Shown: positions 17,908 through 27,613, counted from the stretch's first letter. The stretch is 64,000 nt of DNA from Streptomyces sp. NRRL S-87 (GCF_000719335.1 NZ_JOGB01000016.1:89483-153482), one strand, 5' to 3'. Numbers and translations are program-made. Notes: a model not told the origin generated them from the sequence alone.

Positions 17908-18729
17908 CTACGCCGTCCGTGGCGCTGAACCCGTCCCGACGCCCGGCCCCTGCCCCTGCGCCTGCGCGTGCTCGCCGAGGCGCTGTGCCGAGGCGGAGGC
18001 CGCCCGCTCGTCGGCGGTCGGGGACAGGGCGACGAACGCGGAGGTGAGGAAGAGGTAGGAGCCGAGCCCCACGGCCAGCGGGAAGATGAACTGCATGGCG
18101 GTGGCCCCGGGGAGGGCCGCGTCGGAGGGGGTGACGCGGACCGCGACGGCCGTCATCCCCGTGTAGTGCATGCTGCTGACCGCGGCGCCCATGACGAGGG
18201 AGGCGCCCGCGACGGCGAGCGGGGACCTGATGTTCAGCGCGGCCCAGAGGGCGGCGGTGGCGGCGACGACGGCGATCGCGACGGAGAGGACCACGGTGAG
18301 CGGGTCGTACGTGATGTCACCGTGCAGCCGAAGCGCCGCCATCCCGAGGTAGTGCATGCTCGCCACGCCGAGCCCGGTGGTGAGGCCGCCGAGGACGAGG
18401 GACCGGCCCCGGTCGCGCCCGTAGCCGACGGCGAACACCCCAGCACCCACCACGACCATGGCGCCGAGGAGGCTGAGGATCGTCAGCGGCACGTTGAAAT
18501 GGATCTCGGTGCCCGTGACGCTGAAGCCGAGCATCGCGACGAAGTGCATGGTCCAGATGCCGGTGCCGATGGCGGAGGCGGCGGTCAGGAGCCAGTTGCG
18601 GCGGGAGCGTCCGGTCGCGGCGAGCGCGTGGACGGTGCAGCGCAGTCCGAGGGCGGCGCCGATGCATGCCATCACGTACGACAGCACGGGTGTCAGCCAG
18701 CCGTAGGCGGCGTGGTCCAGGTGTCCCAT
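17908..18729 (-). CDS. MHYT-domain integral membrane sensor
   Basis: A 273-residue protein with seven predicted membrane helices. The three family motifs are WTMHFVAM (about 60), SMHYLGM (about 125) and SMHYTGM (about 188), whose Met/His residues are proposed to bind copper near the outer face. No output domain follows; the tail is a short Gln/Gly-rich segment. It probably senses oxygen, CO or NO through the metal. It is co-directional with the conservon, 161 bp upstream of it, and divergent from the methyltransferase gene. Confidence 0.9.
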   Translation of the reverse strand: MGHLDHAAYGWLTPVLSYVMACIGAALGLRCTVHALAATGRSRRNWLLTAASAIGTGIWTMHFVAMLGFSVTGTEIHFNVPLTILSLLGAMVVVGAGVFAVGYGRDRGRSLVLGGLTTGLGVASMHYLGMAALRLHGDITYDPLTVVLSVAIAVVAATAALWAALNIRSPLAVAGASLVMGAAVSSMHYTGMTAVAVRVTPSDAALPGATAMQFIFPLAVGLGSYLFLTSAFVALSPTADERAASASAQRLGEHAQAQGQGPGVGTGSAPRTA

Positions 18730-18896
18730 GGCCCAGGGACGCTAGTCCGGGTGACGGCGCGAACAGGGGGCGCATTTCGAAAGCTGCTGGAATATGACAG
18801 GGATACGTTCGCATCCGATCACACGCGGTGCCATCGGATTCACGGAATGTATGGAACCCCCGGAGCGCCGCCGCGCCGGTGCGGGATCATGGGCGC

Positions 18897-19496
18897 ATGA
18901 GCGATGACCCGACGCACGTCCAGGAGTTCTTCGGCGCCCGCGCGGCCGACTGGGACGCCCGGTTCCCCGACGACGGCCCCGCGTACGCCGCCGCCGTGGC
19001 GGACCTCGGCCTGCGGCCCGGCGACCGGGTCCTGGACGCCGGGTGCGGCACCGGCCGCGCCCTCCCCCCGCTGCGCGCCGCTGTGGGCCGGGACGGCGTG
19101 GTGATCGGAGCGGACCTGACGCCGGAGATGCTCGCGGTCGCCGAGCGCGCCGGACGCGGCCGGGACGGGACGCTGGTCCGCACGGACGTGACGCGGCTGC
19201 CGCTGCGGGACGGTGCGCTGGACGCCGTGTTCGGCGCCGGCCTCATCTCGCACCTGCCCGAGCCGGCCGGAAACCTGCGGGAGCTGGCCCGGGTCGTGCG
19301 CCCCGGCGGGCGGCTGGCGCTGTTCCACCCGGTCGGGCGGGCCGCGCTGGCCGCCCGCCACGGCCGCCGGCTGACCCCGGACGACCTGCGGGCGGAGGGG
19401 AACCTCGGTCCGCTGCTCGCCGGCTCGGGGTGGCGACTGGAGTCCTACACGGACGAGGACGACCGCTTCCTGGCCCTGGCGGTACGTCAGGGCTGA
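18897..19496 (+). CDS. Class I SAM-dependent methyltransferase
   Basis: A 199-residue methyltransferase starting at ATG 18897 (MSDDPTHVQEFFGARAADWD). Motif I is VLDAGCGTGRALPPL, with acidic residue motif IGADLTPEMLAVA and the post-I motif GALDAVFGAGLISHL. The fold is the UbiE/ArsM-like class I type; the methyl acceptor is unknown. Its 3' end overlaps the convergent MpaB-family gene by ten bases. Confidence 0.85.
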   Translation: MSDDPTHVQEFFGARAADWDARFPDDGPAYAAAVADLGLRPGDRVLDAGCGTGRALPPLRAAVGRDGVVIGADLTPEMLAVAERAGRGRDGTLVRTDVTRLPLRDGALDAVFGAGLISHLPEPAGNLRELARVVRPGGRLALFHPVGRAALAARHGRRLTPDDLRAEGNLGPLLAGSGWRLESYTDEDDRFLALAVRQG

Positions 19497-20503
19497 GGCG
19501 CGTCCTCCGCCGCACGGGGGTCGCCGGTGGTGGTCTCGGCGGGGGAGGTCGCGCCGTCGGTGGCGGTGGCGGTGCCGTCCGCGACGGTAGCGGCGCCGGC
19601 CGCGGCGGTGGCGGTGCCGGCCTCCCGTACGTGCGGGACCGGGCAGCCGCGCAGACCCGGCACCGGGTGGGTGCCGAGCTCGGCCACGTCGTAGCCGTTC
19701 GGGTAGCCCTTGATCTCCGGATTCTGCCGTGCGTAGTGCGGGGCGGTCCGCGGCGGGAGCAGCCGCACCGCCCGGCCGCGCAGCCGCAGCGCGCCCCGGA
19801 CGGCGGAGCGCAGGGCCGGGTGCGGGTCCTCGTACCGGAAGGCGCGCAGCAGCGGCTCGTCGAGGAGCGCCAGGCCGGCGGACCGCAGCGCGGGGGCGAG
19901 TGCGGCCGGGTACCACGAAGCCATGAGGTCCAGCGTGGCGTCGGCGACCCTCCGGCCGCCCTCGTCCCAACCGAAGTGCTCCGCCTCGTAGGCGTCGAGG
20001 AGGCGCTCGAACTCCTCGTACGAGCCCGGAACGTCCTTGATGCCCATGTGGCGCCCGAGCGTGGCGTAGTACGCGGCCGAGGCGCGCATCTCGTGCCGGG
20101 ACAGCGGGCGCCAGCCGTACGCGTCGAGCCACCGCTTGGGAATCACCACGAACGTGCACAGGACGTACCGCATGTCCTCGTTGCTGATGTCGTAGCCGCG
20201 GTGCATCTGGTTGATGCGGCGCAGCGCGGTGCGGCCCTGCTCGGCCTCGAAGCCGTGCTCCACGACCGCGTCGAGCAGCAGGGCCGTGTCGTCGTAGCGC
20301 TTCTGCGCACGGTCGGTGAACTCGGCGGTCTCGGCGAGCAGCCGGCCGATGGCGGGGACGGCGTACGTCCGGTACAGCGCGAGCTCCAGGGCCCGGGTGA
20401 AGTCCCACGGGAACTCGTACGTCGCGGTGAGCCGGTAGATCGCGAGGAAGTCCTTCTCGGGGTCCAGCCGGAGGATCTCCTTGAGCCGGTCGTAGCGCTT
20501 CAC
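19487..20503 (-). CDS. Oxygenase MpaB/Lcp-like (DUF2236) family protein
   Basis: A 338-residue protein. The segments FTRALELALYRTYAVPAIGRLL, RRINQMHRGYDISNEDMRYVL and RPLSRHEMRASAAYY match the ER-bound oxygenase MpaB/rubber-oxygenase-like family, helical proteins in which a conserved histidine is thought to bind haem b. LLDAYEAEHFGWDEGGRR and a closing prenyl-oxidase-like core follow. The last 50 residues are an Ala/Thr/Gly low-complexity tail (ATAAAGAATVADGTATATDG), unlikely to be folded. Substrate unknown. Confidence 0.75.
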   Translation of the reverse strand: MKRYDRLKEILRLDPEKDFLAIYRLTATYEFPWDFTRALELALYRTYAVPAIGRLLAETAEFTDRAQKRYDDTALLLDAVVEHGFEAEQGRTALRRINQMHRGYDISNEDMRYVLCTFVVIPKRWLDAYGWRPLSRHEMRASAAYYATLGRHMGIKDVPGSYEEFERLLDAYEAEHFGWDEGGRRVADATLDLMASWYPAALAPALRSAGLALLDEPLLRAFRYEDPHPALRSAVRGALRLRGRAVRLLPPRTAPHYARQNPEIKGYPNGYDVAELGTHPVPGLRGCPVPHVREAGTATAAAGAATVADGTATATDGATSPAETTTGDPRAAEDAPQP

Positions 20504-20695
20504 CGAGTGGTCCCCTTCTGTAGTGGAGGGCCAACTCTACGTGCGGGGACACCTTTTGGGGCCGGGCCGGCGGGCGCACCGCCGGACCGGGCCGACCCCG
20601 TCGGACCAGCGGCGGAAATCGACACCCGCGCGCTCTCGACGCCGAGGTTACCGACTGGTTAGGGTGCGCCGACGAACACGCGACAGGAGGGACAC

Positions 20696-21646
20696 GTGGC
20701 CGGTACCCACGAGGGCGCCGCGCAGCCGCGGGGCGACGTGCGCGAGGACCCCGCCGAGCCCGCCGGGGAGGACACCGGCGGCTCGCTCTACGTGCTGTCC
20801 GCCGTGCTGCTCACGCCGGCGCAGTTCCCGAGCGTGCTGGGCGACGACTACGTCGAGGCCTGTGCGATGCTCGGCCTCACGCCGTACGCGGAGGGCTACG
20901 GACTGGTCCTCGGCCAGGACGGGGACGGCGCCCGCTGGACGGTGATCGTCGACGACGTCTCGCTGGTCGCGGTGGCCATCGCCTCCTGGGACTGCGGTAT
21001 GGAATACGACCTGTCGCCGGACGAGCGGACCATCGTGTCCTCCCTCGCGGGCTGGCCGATCGCGCTGGCGGTGGCGGCGCCCGGGCTGCCCGATCCGCAC
21101 GATCCCGAGCAGGGCGCGGACGGCACGAACCGGGTGCCGCTGGCACCGCCCGCCTCGGACGCGTGGGGGCCGGCGCAGCGACGGCAGGGGGCCGACGAGA
21201 TCGCGGTGCAGTGGAACGCCTGGCGCGCGCAGTTCGACCTGCCGACGGAGGAGGACGCGGCCGAGGCCGAAACCACCGGGGACGACGCTCCCGGGGACGA
21301 CGCTCCCGGGACCGGGACCGGGGCCGGGGCCGGGGCCGAGGGTGACGCCGCGCCGGGCGACGGGCCGCGGTACGGCCACGACGGTGTCCGGCGGGTGCTG
21401 GACGAGCTGCGTGCGTACACCGAGACGCCCCCGCCGCCGGGCCGGATCCGGTCCTCCTTCGGCACCGAGGAGGCGCGCACGCTGCGCGTGGACGGGCCGG
21501 GCTGGTCGCTGGTGGCCCGGACCGACGACATCGCCTTCGTCCTGCTCGACGACGAGCCGGGCGGCGTGGTCCCGATCGGCCGCGGGGCCGAACTGCCCGG
21601 GCTGCTGGCGGCGTTGGACGAGATCGCGGTCCGCCCCTCGTCCTGA
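20696..21646 (+). CDS. Unrecognised acidic hypothetical protein
   Basis: A 316-residue protein starting at GTG 20696 with AGGAGG at good spacing. I do not recognise the family. The N-terminal half (about 25-170) looks folded: SLYVLSAVLLTPAQFPSVLG, WTVIVDDVSLVAVAIASWDC and DEIAVQWNAWRAQFDLP. A low-complexity Gly/Ala/Asp linker follows, then a second small domain (PGWSLVARTDDIAFVLLDDE). There is no signal peptide or membrane helix. It stands alone between opposite-strand genes, so context gives no clue to its role. Confidence 0.7.
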   Translation: MAGTHEGAAQPRGDVREDPAEPAGEDTGGSLYVLSAVLLTPAQFPSVLGDDYVEACAMLGLTPYAEGYGLVLGQDGDGARWTVIVDDVSLVAVAIASWDCGMEYDLSPDERTIVSSLAGWPIALAVAAPGLPDPHDPEQGADGTNRVPLAPPASDAWGPAQRRQGADEIAVQWNAWRAQFDLPTEEDAAEAETTGDDAPGDDAPGTGTGAGAGAEGDAAPGDGPRYGHDGVRRVLDELRAYTETPPPPGRIRSSFGTEEARTLRVDGPGWSLVARTDDIAFVLLDDEPGGVVPIGRGAELPGLLAALDEIAVRPSS

Positions 21647-21822
21647 GCGGCGTACGGACAGCTCGCGCGCCGATCCGGGGAAACGGTTCGCCGCAGACCG
21701 GGACAGGAGTGCCGCCGGCCCTGCATGATCACGGGGACAGGCTGCCGCGGGCGCGGCCCGGCGGGTGCGTGCGCGCACTCCGCCCGCGCCCGCCGGACAG
21801 CACGGACGGCGGAAGGCGCGAC

Positions 21823-22287
21823 ATGACGCAGGTGCAGTGCGAGGCGGTGGCCACGGTCGTCGGCGGCCGGACCGACGTGGTGGACGACGACTGGGACCGC
21901 GAGTCGGCGGTGATCAGGTTCGACGGCGACCGCTTCGGTCCGGAGGCCCTCTTCGGGCTGGCGGACTTCTCCCACATCGAGGTCGTCTACCACTTCGACC
22001 GGGTCGACGCGGACCGGACCGAGAGCGGCGCCCGGCGGCCGCGCGGGAACCCGGACTGGCCGCTGGTCGGCATCTTCGCCCAGCGGGGCAAGAACCGCCC
22101 GAACCGGCTGGGCGTCTCCCGCTGCCGCGTGCTCGAGGTCGACGGACTGGACGTCCACGTGACCGGTCTCGACGCCGTCGCGGGCACGCCCGTACTGGAC
22201 GTCAAGCCGTACATGGCGGAGTTCGGCCCGCGCGGCGAGGTCCGGCAGCCGGAGTGGTCGCACGAGCTGATGCGGGACTACTACTGA
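21823..22287 (+). CDS. trmO: TrmO-like tRNA (t6A37) methyltransferase
   Basis: A 154-residue TsaA/TrmO-fold protein from ATG 21823. Hallmarks are LFGLADFSHIEVVYHFDR, the catalytic-loop FAQRGKNRPNRLGVSRCRV and GTPVLDVKPYMAEFGP. TrmO uses SAM to methylate N6 of threonylcarbamoyladenosine at position 37 of tRNA. This protein lacks the long C-terminal extension of E. coli TrmO, as actinobacterial versions often do, so exact substrate identity is inferred. Confidence 0.85.
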   Translation: MTQVQCEAVATVVGGRTDVVDDDWDRESAVIRFDGDRFGPEALFGLADFSHIEVVYHFDRVDADRTESGARRPRGNPDWPLVGIFAQRGKNRPNRLGVSRCRVLEVDGLDVHVTGLDAVAGTPVLDVKPYMAEFGPRGEVRQPEWSHELMRDYY

Positions 22288-22318
22288 CGGCGGGCGGGGT
22301 GGGCGGGCCGTGCCGCCG

Positions 22319-22378
22319 GTGAGCCGGCCGTGCGGGCGGTGAGCCGGCCGTGCGCGCGGTGAGCCGGCCGTGCGGGCC
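22319..22378. repeat. Three tandem 20-bp intergenic repeats
   Basis: The unit GTGAGCCGGCCGTGCGNGCG occurs three times back to back (22319, 22339, 22359), differing at one base. It lies between two convergent genes directly before a terminator hairpin and is not part of any coding region. Confidence 0.9.
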
Positions 22379-22404
22379 GCGGCGGGCGTTCCGCGCCGCG
22401 GCCC
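22374..22404. terminator. Hairpin terminator between trmO and MOSC gene
   Basis: A perfect 11-bp inverted repeat (22374-22384 with 22394-22404, 9-nt loop) lies between two convergent stop codons, so it can serve both. Confidence 0.65.
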
Positions 22405-22414
22405 GGGGGCGGGG

Positions 22415-22957
22415 TCAGACCCGGTCGAGCGGGACGTGCGGCCCCTCGGGGGCCTCGACCACGATCGCGTCGCCGGGGCGGACCGTGCCGCCCCTGCGCA
22501 CCACGCCCATGATCCCGGCCTTGCGCACCAGCGCGCCGCTCTCGTCGCGCCCCACGACCCGCTTGAGCAGCCCGGCCCGGAACGCGTCGATCTGCAGACA
22601 CGGGTTGCGCAGCCCCGTCACCTCGACCACCGCCTCGTCGCCGAGGTGCAGCAGCGTGCCGGCGGACAGGCCGAGCAGGTCGATGCCGGAGGTGGTGACG
22701 TTCTCCCCCAGGTCGCCGGCACGCACCTCGAAGCCGGCCGCGCCGACCTCCGCGAAGAGCTCCTCGTGGATGAGGTGCACCTGTCGCAGGTTCGGCTGGG
22801 TGGGGTCCTGCGCCACGCGCGAGCGGTGCTTGACGGTGACCCCCGCGTGCACGTCGCCCGCCACACCCAGGCCCTCGAGCAGGGTGATGCTCTCGCGGTT
22901 CGGCTTGGTGAACGAGTACTCCGCATTGCTGCTGACGGCCGTGACGGCTCCACTCAT
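22415..22957 (-). CDS. MOSC-domain protein
   Basis: A 180-residue stand-alone MOSC protein starting at ATG 22957 with GGAGG eight bases upstream. GDVHAGVTVKHRSRVAQDP, RQVHLIHEELFAEV and LGENVTTSGIDLL are family blocks. The conserved cysteine lies in LRNPCLQIDAFRAGLL. MOSC domains bind sulfur and molybdenum cofactor and occur in enzymes of sulfur carriage and N-hydroxylated base reduction. The specific reaction here is unknown. Confidence 0.88.
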   Translation of the reverse strand: MSGAVTAVSSNAEYSFTKPNRESITLLEGLGVAGDVHAGVTVKHRSRVAQDPTQPNLRQVHLIHEELFAEVGAAGFEVRAGDLGENVTTSGIDLLGLSAGTLLHLGDEAVVEVTGLRNPCLQIDAFRAGLLKRVVGRDESGALVRKAGIMGVVRRGGTVRPGDAIVVEAPEGPHVPLDRV

Positions 22958-23170
22958 CGTTTCGGTTCCTCCCCTGTAGCGGTGTCTGTCCGGTCCTGCT
23001 CGCCCCGCGTCCGACCCTAACCGGTGACCGGATCCGGACGGCGGCCCGCCCCGCGCCCGGTCCCCGTCGGCCGACGGCCTCCTTGCCCGGCCGCTCCGGC
23101 GGTACGACGATGAGGGCGCCCGGGGCCCGCCCGCCCGGCCTGCCCCAACCCCCTTTCCGAGGAGGCCGAG

Positions 23171-24562
23171 TTGAGCGATCCGTGGGTGGCACTGCCGAGC
23201 GGGGCGGATCCGGCGGAGCGCACGCGGGCGCTGCGGCGCGCCCATGCCGCCTTCGCCGCGGACGGCCGGGTGGTGCCGTCGGTACGGGCCGTGGTGGCGG
23301 AGTCGTGGCGGCGCAGCGCCCGGGCGCGGGTGAGTCCGGAGTGTGCGCCCCGGGTGGAGCTCCCGGACCGCGACCTGGCCGACTACCGGGCGGCCCACCC
23401 CCTCGCACGGGTGATGCCGGTGGTCCGGGAGCTGGTGGGGACGGTCGCGGCGGACGGCGAGCACCTCCTCGCCGTGTGCGACGCGGGCGGGCGGCTGCTG
23501 TGGGTGGAGGGCCACGGCGGCACGCGGCGGCGGGCGGAGGCGCTGGGGTTCGTACCCGGGGCCCGGTGGGCGGAGTCGGTGATGGGCACGAACGCCCCCG
23601 GCACGGCCACGGCCCTGGACCGGCCCGTGCAGGTCTTCGGGGCGGAGCACTTCAGCCGCCGGGTGCACCCGTGGACCTGCGCGGCGGCGCCCCTGCACGA
23701 TCCGCACAGCGGGCGGCTGCTCGGGGCGGTGGACATCACCGGCGGGGACGGCCTTGCCCATCCGCATTCCCTGGCGTTCGTGCAGGCCGTGGCCCGGGCG
23801 GCCGAGGCGCAGCTCGCGCTGCTGCCGGCCGAAGCCGTTCCGGGCGCGGCGGGCACCTCCCTGGGCGCGGCGTCCGTGGGGGTGCTGCGCGTCCTCGGGC
23901 GGGACGAGGCGGAGTGGCGGCCGGGAGCCGCCGCGGGCGACGGGGGTGGCGGGGGCGGTGCGGGCGGCCGGACGGGGGCGGGCCTTCGGCTGAGCCGCCG
24001 CCACAGCGAGATCATGCTGCTGCTCGCGCGCCATCCGCAGGGGCTGGGCGGGGACGAGCTGCTGGTGGCCCTGTACGAGGACGAGGATGTCTCCCCCGTC
24101 ACCCTGCGCGCGGAACTGTCGCGGCTGCGCGCCCTGTTGGGGCCCGACACACTGCTCTCCCGCCCGTACCGCCTGGCGGGTGCGGTCGAGACGGACTACG
24201 GGTGGGTGGCCGAGCGGCTGGCCCTGGGCGCCGTGTCCGCGGCCGTGCGCGGGTACCCGGGCCCGCTGCTGCCCGGTTCCGCGGCTCCCGAGATCACCCG
24301 GCTGCGGCGCCGGCTGGCCGACGAGCTCCGCGCGGCGCTGATCGCCCGCGGCGACGCGGGGCTGCTCGGCGAGTGGGCGTACAGCCCGTGGGGCGAGGAC
24401 GATCCGGAGGTGTGGCGGGCGCTGGCGCGGACCCTGCCCGCGGAGCGGCGCGCGCCGGCCCTGGCCCGCGTACGGACCCTCGACGCGGACCTCGGCCTGG
24501 CCGGCGTACCGCACCGCCCGCCCGGCCGGCTCGACGCGCGGAGGGTGCCGTCGAGCCCCTGA
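23171..24562 (+). CDS. GAF-domain transcriptional regulator (AcoR-like, no AAA domain)
   Basis: A 463-residue regulator starting at TTG 23171 with GAGGAGG six bases before. The N-terminal VVAESWRRSARARV and the GAF domain (about 70-210, GARWAESVMGTNAPGTA and HPWTCAAAPLHDP) match acetoin/aldehyde regulators such as AcoR. The usual sigma-54 AAA module is missing. Instead LRLSRRHSEIMLLLARHP begins a winged-helix-like domain with ELSRLRALLGPDTL. It directly precedes the aldehyde dehydrogenase and is its probable regulator, a pairing common in actinobacteria. Confidence 0.85.
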   Translation: MSDPWVALPSGADPAERTRALRRAHAAFAADGRVVPSVRAVVAESWRRSARARVSPECAPRVELPDRDLADYRAAHPLARVMPVVRELVGTVAADGEHLLAVCDAGGRLLWVEGHGGTRRRAEALGFVPGARWAESVMGTNAPGTATALDRPVQVFGAEHFSRRVHPWTCAAAPLHDPHSGRLLGAVDITGGDGLAHPHSLAFVQAVARAAEAQLALLPAEAVPGAAGTSLGAASVGVLRVLGRDEAEWRPGAAAGDGGGGGGAGGRTGAGLRLSRRHSEIMLLLARHPQGLGGDELLVALYEDEDVSPVTLRAELSRLRALLGPDTLLSRPYRLAGAVETDYGWVAERLALGAVSAAVRGYPGPLLPGSAAPEITRLRRRLADELRAALIARGDAGLLGEWAYSPWGEDDPEVWRALARTLPAERRAPALARVRTLDADLGLAGVPHRPPGRLDARRVPSSP

Positions 24563-24684
24563 CCTGTGGCGCAACCTCCCTGCAACCCCCGCCCGCCTAG
24601 CCTCCCGACCGCTGCCGCCACCGGCGGCGACGCCCACCTGCACGACCGACACGACCGAACCGGCAGGACCAGGGAGGACCACGG

Positions 24685-26538
24685 ATGACCCGCTACGCAG
24701 CACCCGGCACCGAGGGCGCGCTCGTCACCTACGAGCCCCGCTACGACCACTGGATCGGCGGGGCGTACGTACCTCCCGCGCGCGGCCAGTACTTCGAGAA
24801 CCCCTCCCCCGTCAACGGCCGGCCCTTCACCGAGGTGGCGCGCGGCACGGCCGAGGACGTCGAGCGCGCCCTGGACGCCGCGCACGCCGCCGCCCCCGCC
24901 TGGGGCCGGACCCCGGCCGCCGAACGGGCCGCGGTCCTGCTGCGCATCGCGGACCGCATGGAGCAGAACCTCGAACGCCTCGCGGTGGCCGAGACCTGGG
25001 AGAACGGCAAGCCGGTGCGCGAGACGCTGGCCGCCGACATCCCGCTCGCCGTCGACCACTTCCGCTACTTCGCCGGCGCGCTGCGCGCGCAGGAGGGCGC
25101 GCTGAGCGAGGTGGACGAGGACACCGTCGCGTACCACTTCCACGAGCCGCTGGGCGTCGTCGGGCAGATCATCCCGTGGAACTTCCCGATCCTGATGGCG
25201 GTGTGGAAGCTGGCGCCGGCGCTGGCCGCGGGCAACGCGGTCGTCCTCAAGCCGGCCGAGCAGACCCCGGCCTCGGTGCACTACTGGATGGGCCTGATCG
25301 CCGACCTGCTGCCGCCGGGGGTCGTCAACATCGTCAACGGCTTCGGGGAGGAGGCCGGCAAACCGCTCGCCTCCAGCCCGCGGGTCGCCAAGATCGCCTT
25401 CACGGGCGAGACCGCCACCGGCCGCCTGATCATGGGGTACGCGGCCGAGCACCTCAAGCCGGTGACCCTCGAACTCGGCGGCAAGAGCCCGAACATCTTC
25501 TTCGGCGACGTCTGGGCGGTCGACGACGACCTGCGCGACAAGGCGCTCGAAGGCTTCACGATGTTCGCCCTCAACCAGGGCGAGGTGTGCACCTGCCCCT
25601 CGCGCGCGCTGATCGAGCGCGGCCGGTACGGGGACTTCCTCGACGCCGCCGTGGCCCGCACCGAGCTGATCACCCCGGGGCACCCGCTGGACACGGACAC
25701 GATGATCGGCGCCCAGGCGTCGGCCGAGCAGCTGAAGAAGATCCTCTCCTACCTGGAGATCGGCCAGAAGGAGGGCGCGAAGATCCTCACCGGCGGGCAG
25801 CGCATCGAGCACGACGGCGAGCTGGCCGGCGGCTACTACGTCCAGCCCACCATCTTCGAGGGCGACAACCGCATGAGGATCTTCCAGGAGGAGATCTTCG
25901 GGCCGGTCGTGTCGGTCACGTCCTTCAACGGCTTCGACGACGCCATCCGCATCGCCAACGACACGGCGTACGGGCTCGGCGCGGGCGTGTGGACCCGCGA
26001 CATCAACACCGCCTACCGCGCCGGCCGAGCCATCCAGGCCGGCCGGGTCTGGACGAACTGCTACCACGCCTACCCCGCCCACGCCGCCTTCGGCGGCTAC
26101 AAGCAGTCCGGCATCGGCCGCGAGACCCACAAGATGATGCTGGACCACTACCAGCAGACGAAGAACCTGCTGGTCAGCAGCATCCGGACGAGCAAGCTCG
26201 TGGCCGCCGAAGCGGTAGATGTCGTAGCCCATGAGGCGGAGCCGCCGGTCCTCGGCGACCATCTCCGAGTAGAGCCTGGGCGACGCCTTCCCGGTTGCGT
26301 CGGCGTAGTGCTGGACGCCATCGACCTCGATGACGATGCGCGACCGGTCCGGGGTGAGGAGGAGGAAGTCCATGCGCTGCCGCGCGAGGGCCGTGCTGTG
26401 GCCTGGAGTCCTGCGCGTGTACGGGTCGTAGTGGAGGTAGACCTGCGGTATGAGGGCGGGGAGTTCATCTCCGCCCTCTGTGCCGTAGCGTGCACAGTAG
26501 GTACGGAACAGGAGCCGCTCAGGCTCCGAGTCCAGTGA
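24685..26538 (+). CDS. Aldehyde dehydrogenase with replaced C-terminus (617 aa chimera)
   Basis: Codons 1-498 are a standard NAD-dependent aldehyde dehydrogenase of the ExaC/acetaldehyde type: [19 protein letters not shown], the glutamate in [14 protein letters not shown] and the catalytic cysteine in [15 protein letters not shown]. Family members end about ten residues after KNLLVS. Here the frame instead runs 119 codons past the junction at 26179/26180, through sequence antisense to the next gene, before a TGA. The oligomerisation tail is therefore lost and replaced by unrelated residues, so the product may be inactive. The last 100 bp of genuine sequence are duplicated at 34966. Confidence 0.85.
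   Translation: MTRYAAPGTEGALVTYEPRYDHWIGGAYVPPARGQYFENPSPVNGRPFTEVARGTAEDVERALDAAHAAAPAWGRTPAAERAAVLLRIADRMEQNLERLAVAETWENGKPVRETLAADIPLAVDHFRYFAGALRAQEGALSEVDEDTVAYHFHEPLGVVGQIIPWNFPILMAVWKLAPALAAGNAVVLKPAEQTPASVHYWMGLIADLLPPGVVNIVNGFGEEAGKPLASSPRVAKIAFTGETATGRLIMGYAAEHLKPVTLELGGKSPNIFFGDVWAVDDDLRDKALEGFTMFALNQGEVCTCPSRALIERGRYGDFLDAAVARTELITPGHPLDTDTMIGAQASAEQLKKILSYLEIGQKEGAKILTGGQRIEHDGELAGGYYVQPTIFEGDNRMRIFQEEIFGPVVSVTSFNGFDDAIRIANDTAYGLGAGVWTRDINTAYRAGRAIQAGRVWTNCYHAYPAHAAFGGYKQSGIGRETHKMMLDHYQQTKNLLVSSIRTSKLVAAEAVDVVAHEAEPPVLGDHLRVEPGRRLPGCVGVVLDAIDLDDDARPVRGEEEEVHALPREGRAVAWSPARVRVVVEVDLRYEGGEFISALCAVACTVGTEQEPLRLRVQ
26080..26179 (+). repeat. 100-bp direct repeat, left copy (within ALDH gene)
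   Basis: Exactly 100 bases of the ALDH 3' region (coding [14 protein letters not shown] through KNLLVS) are identical to 34966-35065 in the same orientation, 8886 bp apart. Both copies end at the same base, after CTGGTCAGCA, and the flanks differ on both sides. Confidence 0.97.
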
Positions 26539-27231
26539 CGCGGCGAGCCTCGCGTACAGCGCGTGCGCAGTGCGACGGTCGTTCGGGTCTGTCTGCTGCC
26601 GGTCGGCCCACCATGTGACCATCTCACCCCACGTGAGGCCATACGGCGACAAAGGATCAGTGAACACCAGGCAGTTGTCGGCGTTCGAGACGATCTCCAC
26701 ATCGTTGTTGACCGCATCACGCAAGACGATCTTGGGTTTCGGGCCATCCGCTGCGAAGATGAGGTTCTTGAACCGGCCGGTCGGCCCCTTCTTGAACTGG
26801 GCTTCGTACTCAGCCTCCTCCAACTGCTCCAGGGCGTCCCGGGCCGGCCCCAGCAGGCTCTCCACACACTCGCGCCGGGCGGCCCACCCGCCGCCGCCAG
26901 ACATCCCATTGCGGCGCCAGTAGTCGCCAAACGATGAGAAGTTGCGGAACGGCAGCCGTGGAGGATCCATTCCCAGGCGTTCCAGAACGGCCCTGTGTGC
27001 CTTGATCGCAAGCATCACGGACTCGTCGTCCAGGCGCTGACCACCGCCCGTCCCGCAGGCGGTGAAGTCCTCGTGGAGGAGCCTGGTGAGGGCCAGTCCC
27101 ACCTCCAGGTCCGGCCGATCGGCGAGGGGCCCCCGCCGCAGCTCCTCCACCAGCTGCACGTCGAGCGTCGAGGAACCTTGTCCGCCGAACCAGCCACCGG
27201 GGCGGCTCTCGAAGAAGTCCTCTGGATCCAT
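26180..27231 (-). pseudogene. AbiJ-like / PD-(D/E)XK nuclease protein, 3'-truncated
   Basis: About 350 residues from the ATG at 27231 (MDPEDFFESRPGGWF), preceded by AGGGGG. The middle block KNLIFAADGPKPKIVLRDAV with TWGEMVTWWADRQ resembles the AbiJ N-terminal domain of abortive-infection proteins (recalled, not searched). The end has [20 protein letters not shown] followed by VQHYAD and [11 protein letters not shown], a DUF559/Vsr-like endonuclease core with D, E-x-D and Q-H residues. The homologous sequence stops at the ALDH junction, and the frame then runs on in antisense of the dehydrogenase. The last helix and the stop are thus missing. Base composition is lower in GC than its neighbours. 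Confidence 0.55.
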
Positions 27232-27613
27232 CCATGCCCCCTGTCCCGTGCCCGCCTCTCGCTCATGCTCGCACCTGCCACTGACTACGAGCCCCCGCCT
27301 GCCCAGCCAACCTGGTACTAGGATTCCCGGACCGGGCAGTGCGTGTGAGTATCCGTTCGGCAGAGACCCTCTCGGCAGTCCGTAAATCCGCATGGGCCGT
27401 GCGGGGCAGCGGAAGGGGAATCGGCATGGAGTGGATGGCGACGGGGGCCAGGAGTGCCGTCGCTGGACGTCTTCATCGATCTCCCCGACGTAGATCTCCG
27501 CAGCCTTCCTGCCCGGCGACGACAAGGCCCGCGTCGTATACACCAGCGGGACCGCCGCGGAGGACTTCGCCCTCGACCTGCCGCTGGCCGCGAAGAACAC
27601 GGGGCTCCACCGC
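27232..27613. other. 382-bp intergenic stretch, possible decayed coding remnant
   Basis: No complete gene. A 38-codon open stretch (about 27500-27613, containing FLPGDDKARVVYTSG and FALDLPLAAKNTG) runs in frame into the following methyltransferase, but a TAG precedes it and no start site is convincing. It may be the end of a degraded gene. The left part must hold the promoter of the minus-strand defence-like gene. Confidence 0.4.
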
